26,335 bases of DNA from Jimgerdemannia flammicorona. Taxonomy: Eukaryota; Mucoromycota; Endogonomycetes; Endogonales; Endogonaceae. Below are positions 1 to 9,673 of the stretch, one piece after another. The stretch covers positions 1-26,335 of the forward strand of contig RBNI01000857.1 of assembly GCA_003990745.1 (NCBI GenBank). Direction: 5' to 3'. How positions within the stretch are numbered: the stretch's first letter is position 1; each line of letters opens with the position of its first letter. Made by a program: the position numbers and the translations under genes. A model generated the notes under the pieces. The model saw only the letters and a program-made list of their open reading frames with translations. It was not told the origin of the DNA and searched no databases.

Positions 1-13
1 AAAAAAAAAAAAA
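1..13. repeat. Poly-A run at window edge
   Basis: Thirteen A residues open the window. This could be the 3' tail of a LINE inserted just outside the window, or a simple homopolymer. Nothing inside the window decides between these. Confidence 0.5.
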
Positions 14-15
14 GG

Positions 16-588
16 ATGGTAGTGGAGGTGATCGAGGGCAAGAAGGTGCAAATAGACAAGGTGCTCTGGGAGAAGGCAAAGGGGAGACAGCTGCAGAAGG
101 ATTTGCTGGCTAGTTTGGATGGGGGTCAGAAGGCAGGGGCTATAGAGGAGGGTGCTGGAGCAAGTGCTAGCATCTGGGCAGAGGCAGGGCAGCAAGGAGG
201 AAAGATGAAGGAGAGTGGGAGACAGGGGCCAGAGGAGGTGGTAGTGGACATGGTGATGGCAAATGATAATCAGATCCAGTATGGTGTTCCCAAGGTGGGA
301 GAAGGGGAGTTAGAGAATGTATCAGAGGATGGTTGGGATGAGTCTGTGCGAACTGAGGAGAGGAAGGAGGGAGAGGCAGATTTGGCACAGGCAGTGAAGG
401 TAGTTGGGGGGGAGAAGTGGCTGTTGAGGGTGCTGCAAAATGTGGCAGCTGAGGAATTGGGAGAGATCGATTTCCGGGTGATCAGTCTGCATATATCTAT
501 ATATATGAGGTCAAGAATCTCCAATACATACTTTAATTATTCTTTGAATGATCACTGGGATGTTTTATTTATCATACAATACTCATAG
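16..588 (+). CDS. Purine-rich open frame of unknown function, perhaps transposon-derived
   Basis: I do not recognise this protein. The frame opens at ATG 16 right after the poly-A run and stays open for 190 codons. The first about 155 residues are rich in Glu, Gly, Lys, Val and Ala, with no signal peptide, membrane segment or known motif. The last about 35 residues are read through sequence that belongs, on the other strand, to a copia retrotransposon, so the real coding part cannot extend past about position 480. The base composition (G/A-rich, few CpG) resembles ORF1 of the LINE at the right edge, so a fragment of a retrotransposon ORF is the best guess. A 3' fragment of a host exon is the alternative. 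No splice sites or neighbouring exons support a host gene. Confidence 0.25.
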   Translation: MVVEVIEGKKVQIDKVLWEKAKGRQLQKDLLASLDGGQKAGAIEEGAGASASIWAEAGQQGGKMKESGRQGPEEVVVDMVMANDNQIQYGVPKVGEGELENVSEDGWDESVRTEERKEGEADLAQAVKVVGGEKWLLRVLQNVAAEELGEIDFRVISLHISIYMRSRISNTYFNYSLNDHWDVLFIIQYS

Positions 589-1300
589 AAGAAATTATCA
601 TATATATATATATATATACTGGTAATCTATTGATGGATTTACTTCTTATCATACATTTAAGGCTCATTTTGCTAATATATCCTAAGTATTGATGTTACAT
701 ATTGAATGCATTAAGTATAGTTATTATATATATAGAGGTTTTTATACTATTTGATATATTATTGATCATATAAAGATTGCTATATTTTGAGACTATTATT
801 AATCTCTTGTTATTATGTAAATCATATATATACTATTACATCTTTTGAATATACATATATATATCTCTTTATTACTACAGGACATTATTTTCCCTATAGA
901 GAAGAGATTCTTTCCTATCTCTAAAGTATATAGTATATCTATAAGAGTAATAGTAGACTCAACAATATTTCCATAGAGGTGTATGCTGACATTTCTCTTT
1001 TCTTGAGCATAGATGACATTATTATCTCCTAATTTGATAAGTATAGGGTGCTTGAATAGCTCATATATAGAGAACTATTCTCTATATAGTATCATATATT
1101 GTGTAGCTTCAGAATTCATTAGCCAGATATCATTGTCATTAGCTATATTTATGGTAGTTTTTCTATTTGTATTGCTTGCAGTATTTACATCATTACTTTT
1201 CATTAGCCTAAAAGTATTATCTACATATGTTACTTATATAAAGAATATATCACTATTGTCAGTTTCAGTAGTATATATATTATCACACTTTCCTTAATAG
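480..1300 (-). pseudogene. Copia protease / GAG-pre-integrase / integrase start, degraded
   Basis: On the minus strand, 'DIWLMNSEATQYM' (about 1130-1090) is the copia aspartic protease active-site region. The usual D-S-G-A is here N-S-E-A, so both the catalytic Asp and the Gly are lost, each explainable by one G-to-A change. Next come 'KLGDNNVIYAQ' and 'LEIGKNLFSIGKIM', the standard segment after the protease. Then 'SLKCMIRSKSINRLPVY' (about 680-610) and a Cys-containing stretch ending in 'EILDLIYIDICRLIT', which is GAG-pre-integrase running into the integrase core. Several TAA and TAG stops interrupt the frame. The polyprotein is cut off before the integrase catalytic residues. Confidence 0.75.
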
Positions 1301-1499
1301 CTTCTTTCATTACTCCCATATTACCAATACTGGCTTTTTTTATACTTGCTTTTACTGCTCTCCTTATCATTCTCTCAGTGATAATATTGGTACTTTCTAT
1401 ATCTATACTTACTGCAGTATTCACAATAACTATCATATATAGTTGATTGACTGTTATATTATTGAGCTTAGGTTTGGGTTCATTAGCTTTATTGATTAT

Positions 1500-2169
1500 G
1501 TCTTTGATCTCATTTGGTACTACATTTGCAGAACCTATAGAATGTTATTTCATCATTATTACTGCCATTTCCTTGGTACATTTCCTCATCTATGAGGCTC
1601 ATTATTACATAGGTATAGTCTAAAAGGCTGCCACTCTTATGTATAGCTGTGATGACAATATTATATGCATCCAGAAGTTCCCTTGTGAGTGCTATAACCT
1701 TATCTTCATTGCTAATATAATCTGCAAATATACTGAGAAAATTCACTTAATTCATCAAATTGTTGACATGATTGACATATTTACAAATACTCTTCTTGAG
1801 CTTTATTCAAAGATTGAATAGCTGAGATTTTAGATGAAATCTATTTGATATAGATGCTTGCACATGATGATTACATAGAGCTTCCTATACCTCATTGGCT
1901 GTATTAATATACATTATGAGCTTTATTTACAAATTCAATAATATGAATGCAATCTTACATAATGCTCAGTGATCATTTGTGGGGTCATAGTCTTGAATCT
2001 GCACTTGTGGCTTCATATACTCCACCAAGCTACATTTGTCAAGGAGATTCATCATATGGAATATCCAGATGGTATAATCTTTCCTGTTGAAGATCAGGAT
2101 AGACCTCTTGGCTGTGTTTACACTTACAACAGGGACTGCTCTCATTACTGAAGTGCTTGTGGTTAGCAT
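1500..2169 (-). pseudogene. Copia Gag (UBN2-type), degraded
   Basis: The minus-strand frame begins at ATG 2169 with a typical copia Gag N-terminus. It includes a stretch like 'LIFNRKDYTIWIFHMMNLL' (about residues 25-44), matching the family pattern 'L.G.NY..W...M...L'. After several stop codons it continues in the same sense with 'VIALTRELLDAYNIVITAI' and 'YVIMSLIDEEM' (about 1700-1570), the signature of the UBN2 Gag region in which a short helix pair precedes 'L..EE'. Gag would package the retrotransposon RNA in virus-like particles. No intact CCHC zinc knuckle can be seen after it. The in-frame stops and AT-rich codons make translation implausible. Confidence 0.75.
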
Positions 2170-2340
2170 ATCTATATTGCTAGGTTATTTGTTGCTTGAC
2201 ATTTCTAGCACATATTATTGTGTAGCATATATTTATGAGGTGTATATATGCTATAACTGCTTAATGCTAGTGAGGCTCATAACCTATGTTGTAAAGAGGA
2301 CATTTTTATTGAACATGTGTAGGACGCATATTTCACGTAT

Positions 2341-2839
2341 TACTGATGGATGATGTAAGGCTGATGAAATCACATGTTGTTGCCATCCCAACATAAAGGT
2401 TCCCCACATCTGAATTATGGAACAAACTCGATTCTGTGGTCATGCTCATGCATCGAAATCGATACCTGCCTTTTTTTTTTTTTTCTCTGATGACTGTTCT
2501 CATTCTTGTTCTCCTTCGCGCAGCCGCCATTCACGGCTGAAAATACGGTCGAAAGCTGAGACGCGGTTTCCAATCTCCTTGTAGCTAATGTGCATAGCGG
2601 CAATGTTTGATCTGGTCGTCGTTTTATCCTTTGCAACATACACTTACAGTGGGAGGGGAGGCGGTTAGCTTGAATTGAGTTATTGCTCAATGGAGACCTT
2701 CAACTCCTGTTTGGATTGATGGTGAATAAATCCAATGAATCCATGCTACTTCAGTTTGAGAATATATATTGAAAAAAAAACAAAAAGAAAACTATGGGGG
2801 TATACAGAGGCATATACATCGTGCCTAATACAGTCCAAT
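2341..2839. other. Spacer downstream of K1, homologous to the other array spacers
   Basis: No gene is seen. This is the 3' spacer of K1 and shares blocks with the spacers at about 5230-5850, 8160-8950 and 11640-12340. Shared parts are a T-rich run followed by 'ctctgatgactgttctcatt'-like sequence (2470-2500), the 'cattcacggctgaaaata' block (about 2528-2545), and the invariant 54-bp block listed separately. Homology to the array begins close to 2390-2400, which is therefore the left border of the tandem array next to the copia relic. Confidence 0.7.
2669..2722. repeat. Invariant 54-bp spacer element, copy 1
   Basis: This is one of four blocks that are identical base for base in the spacers of the kelch array, although the flanking sequence differs. 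It contains a small inverted repeat, ATTGAG-TTATTG-CTCAAT (2674-2691). It lies about 118 bp beyond the K1 stop codon in the direction of transcription, so it could be in the 3' untranslated region or just past it. Its function is unknown. Confidence 0.85.
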
Positions 2840-4977
2840 CTACTTTGTCCAAGTGGATGGAGGATCCTGGCCATGGCCGTTCTGGTAGGGCGGGACGGCA
2901 TAATGATGCTGCGGAGTGTTGGGAATAGGAGGGTACCCAATCGGTGTGTAGGGCTGGCCATAAGGATACGGGTTCGGCGGGCCCATCGGAATATTAGACA
3001 TTGGGGATGGGGTAACGGCAGAGTGGTAGGGTGATGGGACGGGAGCGGCGTAGGCCACGGAGTCGTGGTACCCGGTGGCTTGCGAGGGATTGGGGTAGGG
3101 GTTGGTGGGGTTGGCGATGGTGGCCGCCTTCTTCGTCTTCTTCTGTTGTCTGCGGATGAGGAAGAAGGCGGCGGAGGCCAGCATAAGCCCGGCGCAGGTG
3201 ATGCCGATTACGCCACCGATACCGCCAATGGTTGTCAGCGCACTTGGGTTGTCGCTGTTGATTGTTGGCATGGACGTGGAGCGGGAGGGGTTGGTGTAAT
3301 TAGTGGTTACTGGAGGGATATAGTCAGCGGGAGTGAAAGTGTTGATCCATTTGAAGGGGGATGTCCTGGTGTCTAAGATAGCGACGTCGGACAGAATATT
3401 GCCTAAGTTGTCTAGGCCTGTTATCGGGAAAGGTAACAGGAAAAAAAAAAAGAACCTGAGAATGCGGCAACGAGTCCCCTTCCTTCAAATGAAGAAATAA
3501 CACTAAATATCATAGAAGAAGGGGAAGAAATACAAAGAGAAAAGGGAAGAAAACTGTTCACTCGTACCAAAAAAGACAATCATCTGCCCATTGACCATGA
3601 CCGCCGAATGCCCCATTCTTGGCGTAGGGAGAGTGCCAGAGATGGCCGGTTGTGTCCATGACCAAGTCCGACTATCGAGCACGGCTACGCCGTTAAGCAG
3701 TACCTTACTCGACTGCGTCCCACCGGAGCAGATGATGATGGACAAACCGTCCGAACCTGTTAAACAAGAACCCCGAGTCAGTCGCTGAATTCACGGGTGT
3801 CCGTACACGGATTGGTAGGCGAATTCCAGTCATGAACGAGCAAGTTTCAGGGTAATATGTATAAAATAACTATGATAATAAATAATAATAATAATAATAA
3901 ACATACTCAATACAGCAGCACTGTATCTACGGACGTCCGGAGTGTTGCCCGTCGCATTACGCAGAGTCCACGTGGTGGTGTAGGTGCTATGCAGATAGAA
4001 TATCAAAATAAGTCACTGGATTTGGCCAAAGATCGAACTAACAAAGGCGATATACACGTGATATATGCTTACTCGAAAACAGGAATATCGGTCATGGCAG
4101 CAAAATTCAGGTCGACATAGGTTTCATTCAACTGTGTGCCAATCAGACCTCCGATAATGACCATTTGGCCATTACTGGAAATATTACAACTTAGAATTAG
4201 ATTCATATTGCAGGAAGAAAGCCATGTTGCGACGAATAATATAGGATATCGTACGAAAGCATTGTTGCCGTGTGCGCGACTCTGGGCGGTGGCACTTGTC
4301 CAGTGGTGTTAGTGACGTTGAAAACGTTCCATATGAGCTTGGTCGTGTCAAAAGTGGCCATCTCGGTGAATATGTAGTTAGTCGAGTTGCTGGTAGTATA
4401 TCCTGTACGGGAGAAAGGAATCGAGATTAAAATATATAGCTGCATGCGTTGCTTTATCAATTCCTTGAAAGCACAACTCACCTGTATACATATCACCCCA
4501 CCCGGCCCAAAGATAGACAACCCCAGACGAACTCCAGGCGGCTCTCAAGTCCTTTCTTTGTACTGGCATCCCTGAAATAGCACTTGGAAGGGACCAAGTC
4601 CCCGTGATGACATTGTATTGCGCGAAGCCGCTTTGTGCCTGTGTTATGTGGTAGTCGTTCCCGCCTCCCCAGATATAGAAGGATTTGCCATCGGCAGCAG
4701 GCCACATGGCCTGAAGTGCAGTCTGAGGCACGGTGAACGTGCCAGCATTGGATGTTAGATCGGTCCATGGTGGGTTTGCCGTTGACCATGGCTGGGAGGA
4801 ATCGAGAGTGTACAGGTTTGAGATAGTGCCTGAAACACCTTCACCACCGTGGACGTAGATGCTATTGTTTATCGATACAGTGGCCTGGCCCCATGAACCC
4901 GAAGGATTGGCGGCAGTGACGAGGTAGGGTATGAGAGATATCAACGGCAGCAACGCTGGAAAGGTGGTTCTCGCCAT
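2840..4977 (-). CDS. K1: kelch beta-propeller protein with C-terminal membrane anchor, six exons, intact
   Basis: Predicted exons (minus strand) are 4977-4482, 4402-4255, 4174-4073, 3986-3907, 3756-3568 and 3417-2840. They join in frame to 1593 bp, giving 530 aa ending in TAG. Introns are 79, 80, 86, 150 and 150 bp, all GT..AG, and the same junctions work in paralogue K4. Residues 1-23 form a signal peptide (MARTT then a Leu/Ile/Pro-rich core). Residues about 24-370 carry kelch-type strand signatures: VHGG (42-45), IWGG (102-105), LWAGWG (156-161), NGQMVIIGG (216-224), IIICSGG (282-288) and NGQMIVFFG (to 339). This fits a roughly six-bladed propeller. Residues about 399-426 are a Gly-rich hydrophobic segment followed by RRQQKK, a stop-transfer signal. 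The last about 104 residues are a Pro/Tyr/Asn-rich cytosolic tail. I therefore infer a type I surface protein whose propeller binds an unknown extracellular ligand. An in-frame ATG at 5025 exists, but 4977 is chosen because it puts the signal peptide first and matches K4. Confidence 0.85.
3877..3900. repeat. AAT microsatellite in kelch intron 4
   Basis: An (AAT) run lies in intron 4 of K1. Shorter versions lie at the same intron position in K2 (about 6825-6842), K3 (about 10084-10101) and K4 (about 13662-13676), showing that the repeat predates the duplications and changes length. Confidence 0.8.
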
Positions 4978-5240
4978 AATGATTGAACGGTCTTGCTCGA
5001 GACTCGATGGGAAGTTATCTAGCATATCCTTGTCCCGACACTACGGACACGGCATACATAAGTAGCGAAATCCCGCGGTTCCCACGCTGCATTGCCTTCC
5101 TCATAAATATGTGCCCTGACCTTTCAGGAATGTTTTGTTTTTGTTTTTTTCCCTTTCCACCAATCACCCTTATCCGCTTCATGTTCCATATTAACTACCC
5201 CCAAAACATCAGAGACACTTGAGCATCTTTTGCACATTAA
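4978..5240 (-). promoter_or_regulatory. K1 promoter region
   Basis: Upstream of the K1 start, the minus strand shows ATTGG (an inverted CCAAT box, plus-strand ccaat near 5160), an A/C-rich low-complexity tract (5130-5155), and a TATA-like CATATTTATG about 130 bp before the ATG (near 5103-5112). Equivalent sequences lie before K3 and K4, and the block 'aacatcagagacact' (about 5207-5221) recurs at about 11366 and, with one change, at about 15100. The conservation suggests the surviving copies share regulation. The exact transcription start is not visible. Confidence 0.45.
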
Positions 5241-5856
5241 TTCCACACTCCGATTTTTCGGATCTGACATCACTGCTGCGCCTCCTGTCACAATTTCGTC
5301 AAGACCTGTAGTACCGTGATCGGAATGACAAAACGTCAACTCGAGCCTACTCTCTGAGCATATTCGACCGACAGAACGCTCTGCGTGCCCGTAAGATACG
5401 ACTTTCGGTCTGCCATCTCCGTTCGTTTCCATTAACGGCATCCAGCCAGACTGAAAGATGATTCTGTCTAACTGCCTCTTTTTTTCTCCGACGACTATTC
5501 TCATTCTTCGTCGTGCAACCGCCATTCACGGCTGAAAATACAGTCGAAAGCCGAGACGCGGTTTCCAATCTCGGTGTAGCCAATGTGCATAGCGGCAATA
5601 TTTGATCTTCATTTATCCTCTGCAACATACACTTACAGTGGGAGGGGAGGCGGTTTAGCTTGAATTGAGTTATTGCTCAATGGAGACCTTCAACTCCTGT
5701 TTGGATTGATGGTGAATAAGCTTTACCAGATTACATCCATTTCTGTTGAAGTATAATTAGGGGATTATATTAATATGGCCCATAGTCTACCTAAAATGAC
5801 CTTTCACATTGAAAAAAACTACGGGGGTATACAGAGGCATAAACATCGTGCCTAAT
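5241..5856. other. Spacer between K1 promoter and K2 3' end
   Basis: No gene is seen. This is array spacer homologous to 8220-8950 and 11690-12340. It has in order the 'gtagtaccgtg' block, 'gcgtgcccgtaagata' (near 5381-5397), the 'cattcacggctgaaaata' block (5524-5541) and the 54-bp element. Reading frames here on the minus strand are spacer sequence shared by all units, and none carries a recognisable domain. Confidence 0.65.
5659..5712. repeat. Invariant 54-bp spacer element, copy 2
   Basis: Identical to the element at 2669-2722, with the inverted repeat at 5664-5681. It lies about 145 bp past the degraded K2 stop codon. It has stayed identical although the K2 gene next to it is broken. Confidence 0.85.
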
Positions 5857-7440
5857 CTACTGAGTCCAAGTGGATGGAGGATCCTGGCCATGGCCGTTCT
5901 GATATGGCGGGACGGCGTAATGCTGCTATGGAGTGTTTCTAGGACTATAGGGATTGCTGATGCTATCTTTGGGGATTGGGGGCGGGGTATCCCATCGGTA
6001 TGTAGGGGCCGTAGGGATACGGGGTCGCCGAGCCCATCGGGGGATATGGTCTAGCGGCGGTTTGCGAGGGATTGGGGTAGGGTAGGTGGCATGGCAGGGT
6101 TGGTGGGGTTGATGGGGTTGTTATGGTGGCACCTTCTTTCGCTTTCTGCAGATGAGAAGGCGGCGAAGGCTAGCATGAGCCCGGCGTAGGCGATACCGAT
6201 CACCACCGATACCGCCAATGGCTGTCAGCGCACTTGAGTTGTCGCTACTGGCCGTTAGCGTGGACATGGTGCGGGCAGGGATCGTGTAGTTAGTGGTTAC
6301 TGGGGGGAAATAGCTGACAGGAGTGAAGGTGTTGACTCATTGGAAGGGGATTGTCCTGGTATCCAAGATAGGGACTTCGGGCAGAACCTTTTCTGAGTTG
6401 TCTATGCCTGTTATCGGGAAAGGAACAGGGAAAAAAATAAAAATAAAAATAAAAAATGAGCCTGAGAAAGCAGCATACGAGTTCTCTTCCTTCAAACAAA
6501 GAATAAGACTAAATCTCACAAGAGAAGGGGAAGAAATACAACGAAAGGAAAGAAAACTGTTTACTCCTACCAATCATCTGCCCACTGGCCATGACCGCCG
6601 GAGATGGCCGGTTGTGTCCATGATCAAGTCTGACTATCGAGGACGGCTACGTCGTTAAGTTGTACTTCATCGACTGCGTTTCACATGGTGATGGACAAAC
6701 CGTCCGATTCTGTTAAATAAGAAATCCGAGTCAGTCGCTGAACTCACTAGTGTACGTACACGAATTGGTAGACGAATTCCCGTCATGAACGAGCAGGCGT
6801 CAGGGTAACATGTATAAAATAATTATGATAATAATAATAAAGTAATATATAAACATGCTTAATACAGCAGCACCGAATCTATGCCCGGCCGGAGTGTTGC
6901 CCGACGCAGAGTCCATGTGTTGGTGTAGGTGCTATGTAGATAGAATATCAAAATAATTGGCAAAGATCGAAACAAAGACGAGATACATGCTTACTCGAAA
7001 ACAGGAATATTGATGTGTAGATTTCATTCAACTGTGAACCAATCAGACCTCCGATAATGACCATTTGGCCATTACTGGAAATATTACAACTTAGAATGAG
7101 ATTCATATTGCAGGAAGAGAGCCTTGTTGCGACGAATAATATAGGATATCGTACGAAAGCATTGTGCCGTGTGCGCGACTCTGGGCGGTGGCACTTGCCC
7201 AGTGGTATTAGTAACGTTGAAACCGTTCCATATGAGCTTGGTCGTATCAAAAGTGGCCATCTCGGGGAATATATACCTAGTCGAGTTCTTGGTAGAATAT
7301 CCTGTACGGGGGAATCGAGGTTAAAATATGTAGCCGCATGTGTTGCTTGATCGAGCACAACTCACCTGTGAACATATCACCCGGCTCGCCCCAAAGATAG
7401 GCAACCCCAGACGAACTCCAGGCGACGCTCAAGCCTCTTC
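5857..7440 (-). pseudogene. K2: kelch/membrane protein pseudogene, 5' end missing
   Basis: This is a paralogue of K1 and K4 whose last exon through the end of exon 1 can be followed. The first about 140 codons of exon 1 (signal peptide and first blades) and the promoter are missing: homology stops at about 7440, just past the codons for the 'SSGVAYLWG'-like motif. Further lesions include a 2-bp deletion in the membrane-segment codons (near 6201), which shifts the frame. There is also a shortened exon 5 lacking the segment between 'MVNGQM' and the upstream 'TQP' motif (near 6590-6605), and a much shortened tail. The TAG equivalent to K1's stop is at 5857-5859. Introns remain recognisable, including the AAT microsatellite in intron 4 (6825-6842). 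The copy cannot make a working protein. Confidence 0.85.
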
Positions 7441-8160
7441 TATGAATGGGTAACTGATCTCGCCTTCTTTATGATTCTCGTAATGCATTTCCAGATGATT
7501 TTCTCAACTCTGAAGATGCCATTGAATCCTCTAGTGAATGGAATGTTTGCCCAACAAGATTCCTTTTGGTAATGATGAATAAGTTCTATCTTCATTTGCG
7601 ATCAGTATAATTCATTTGGTACATCAGGGCATCAGGGAATCTGACACCTGTATCGCATCTCGGACATCTGCGGGCATCTGCATTGGGGACATCGCGCATA
7701 TCGACTGGAACTCTAAGTGACATCTGGCATCTAGGGCACTACGAAATCTGACATCTGGGGATGCACGCCAGATATCCAAAAAAAAAATCGTGATGCCGCT
7801 GTCCGACCGCACAAGACGTATATACGCCACATAATTAAAATCTAGCTTTTTATACAACCTTGAGCTTTACACAACGGTGGAGGTTTGTGCGTTTGACTAA
7901 TATATGTCTGACTGTATATTACTGTATGCGTATATCACGCGCTTGCCATAGCGGTAGCGACGGTCAGCGATCGCCGCGAAGTGCGCGCTGTGGGATGGTA
8001 TTTCATTGAAAGGGGCCGGTTTCCAATCAAGTCCACACAGTGAAGTTCGCCGTCGTCTTCGCCCACGGCATCCATCAGAGCAAGCGTCCGATTTTCGAAA
8101 TTTCCGATTACAGGCTGGGACAACCACATCTGCATCTGGGCAAGTGCGAGGGTCAAAGGG
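7441..8160. other. Unique filler segment replacing the 5' half of K2
   Basis: This stretch has no counterpart in the other array units. At 7450-7600 the plus strand has a short stop-free reading that looks protein-like, with 'FPDDFLNSEDAIESSSEWNV', but no start and no family I recognise. From about 7620 to 7790 there is an irregular array of 'gacatctg' and 'ggcatct' words. No complete gene is supported. It is best viewed as inserted or captured DNA at the K2 breakpoint. Confidence 0.5.
7620..7790. repeat. Degenerate catctg/gacatctg repeat
   Basis: The word 'catct' recurs about eight times, in forms such as gacatctg, ggcatctg and ggcatcta, at irregular spacing, with the reverse form ccagatatcc near the right end. 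This looks like a decayed minisatellite or transposon terminus. No coding frame is convincing. Confidence 0.45.
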
Positions 8161-8953
8161 TGCGTATATAATTACATGATACTTTTGGGCTTGTAGCACC
8201 GTGTCAATCGGGCATGAGGAATGACAAAACGTCAACTCGCACCCATCCGAATCCTACTCTCCGAGCTTATTCGGCCGACAGACGAGTCAGATGGTCCCAA
8301 CCCAACGCTCTTGCGTGCCCGTAAGATACCATTGCCGGTCTGCCATCTCCGTCTCTCTTCCATTAACCAGCCAGACTGAAATACTCGATTCTGTCGTCAT
8401 ACAACTCGTTATCAATGTAATACGTCATTATGTGGCTTGTGTTTGCGTCATCAATAATCACGTAAAAGCAATAGCTGCTCTTGTCAAAAACCATATAATT
8501 ACAACAGGTTATGAGCCCCAATATCAACACATCTGAATCTGACTGCCTCTTTTTTCTCCAACGACTGTTCATTCGCGCAGCTGCCATTCACGGCTGAAAG
8601 CCGAGACTTTCCAATCTCGGTGTAGCCAATGTGCATAGCGGCAATGTTTGATCTGGTCGTCGTTTATCCTTTGCAATGTACACTTAGTGAGGGCTGGCTT
8701 GAATTGAGTTATTGCTCAATGGAGACCTTCAACTCCTGTTTGGATTGATGGTAAATAAAATTTTACTAGATTACATCTGTTCTAATAAATTGTTTTGAAG
8801 GAACAAAGGTATGCCAAATATATATTATATATATATAATTGACCAATACATTTGATTAAGGGGGAATATATTAATAGGGGCCATAATCTACCTAAAATGA
8901 CCTTCCACATTGAACTAAACCACGGGGGTATATCGTTCCTGATATAGCCCAAC
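8161..8953. other. Array spacer downstream of K3
   Basis: No gene is seen. The block 'gtgtcaatcgggcatgagg' to the TATATA microsatellite (about 8817-8841) matches the spacers at 5290-5850 and 11670-12300. Compared with those, the copy has about 100 extra bases near 8400-8520 and carries the 54-bp element. Confidence 0.6.
8698..8751. repeat. Invariant 54-bp spacer element, copy 3
   Basis: Identical to the elements at 2669, 5659 and 12058, with the inverted repeat at 8703-8720. It lies about 210 bp past the K3 3' end, farther than in K1 because of a TA-microsatellite insertion between gene and element. Confidence 0.85.
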
Positions 8954-9623
8954 CTACTGAGTCTACGTAAGTGGATGGAGGATCCTGGTAGGGCGGGACG
9001 GTATAATGCTTCTGCGGAGTGTCTCTACGGCTATGGGGCTTGTTGATGTTACCGTTGGGGTTGGAGTTGGGGTGGGGTATCCTATAGGTGTGTAGAACTG
9101 ACCGTAGGGAAACGGGTTTGGCGAGCCCATCGGAATGTTAGACATTGGGGGATATGGGCTGGCGGCGGTTTGGTAGGAGGTAGGTGATGGGACGGGAGCT
9201 GCGGCATAGACCACAGAGTCGTGGTATTCGGCGCCTTGCGAGGGTTTGGGGTAGCGGTAGGGTGACATGGCAGGGTTTGTGGAGTTGGCAGGGTTGGCGA
9301 GGTTGGCGATGGCGGCGGTCTTCTTCGATTTCTTTTGTTGTCTGCAGATGAGGAAGAAGGCGGCGAACGCCAGCATGAGCCCGGCGCAGGCAATGCCGAT
9401 CACACCATCGATACCGCCAATGGCTGTCAGCGCACTTGAACTGCCGCTGCTGGTCGTTGGCGTGGACGTGGTACGGACGGGGATCGTGGAGTTAGCGGTT
9501 AATGGGGGAACATAACCGGCGGGAGTGAAGGTGTTGACCTATTGGAAGAGGGATGTCCTGGTGTCCAAGATAGCGACGTTGGACAGAGCCTTGCCTGCGG
9601 TGTCTTCGACTGTTATCAGGAAA

Positions 9624-9673
<50 letters not shown>

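Larger units (their letters stand above)
478..2340 (-). mobile_element. Ty1/copia LTR retrotransposon relic, RIP-like decay, truncated in integrase
   Basis: Read on the minus strand, the order is Gag (about 2169 to 1500), protease (about 1250 to 1080), GAG-pre-integrase (about 700 to 560) and the first residues of integrase (about 560 to 480), which is the Ty1/copia order. The element stops abruptly near 480, at the 'DLIYIDICRLIT' start of the integrase core, where it meets an unrelated purine-rich sequence. Integrase catalytic core, reverse transcriptase and RNase H are absent. The segment is strongly AT-rich with many TATATA runs and stop codons. Position 2170-2340 would hold the leader, primer-binding site and LTR. 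A sequence like GGTTATGAGCC (minus strand, near 2275-2285) could be a degraded primer-binding region, but I could not find two matching LTRs. Confidence 0.8.

Noticed and set aside
1013..1297. Plus-strand hydrophobic frame resembling a membrane protein
   Set aside because: It is the antisense of the copia protease region, and AT-rich DNA commonly reads as hydrophobic codons.
4977..5025. Longer K1 start with 16 extra residues
   Set aside because: It would bury the signal peptide, and K4 has no matching upstream start.
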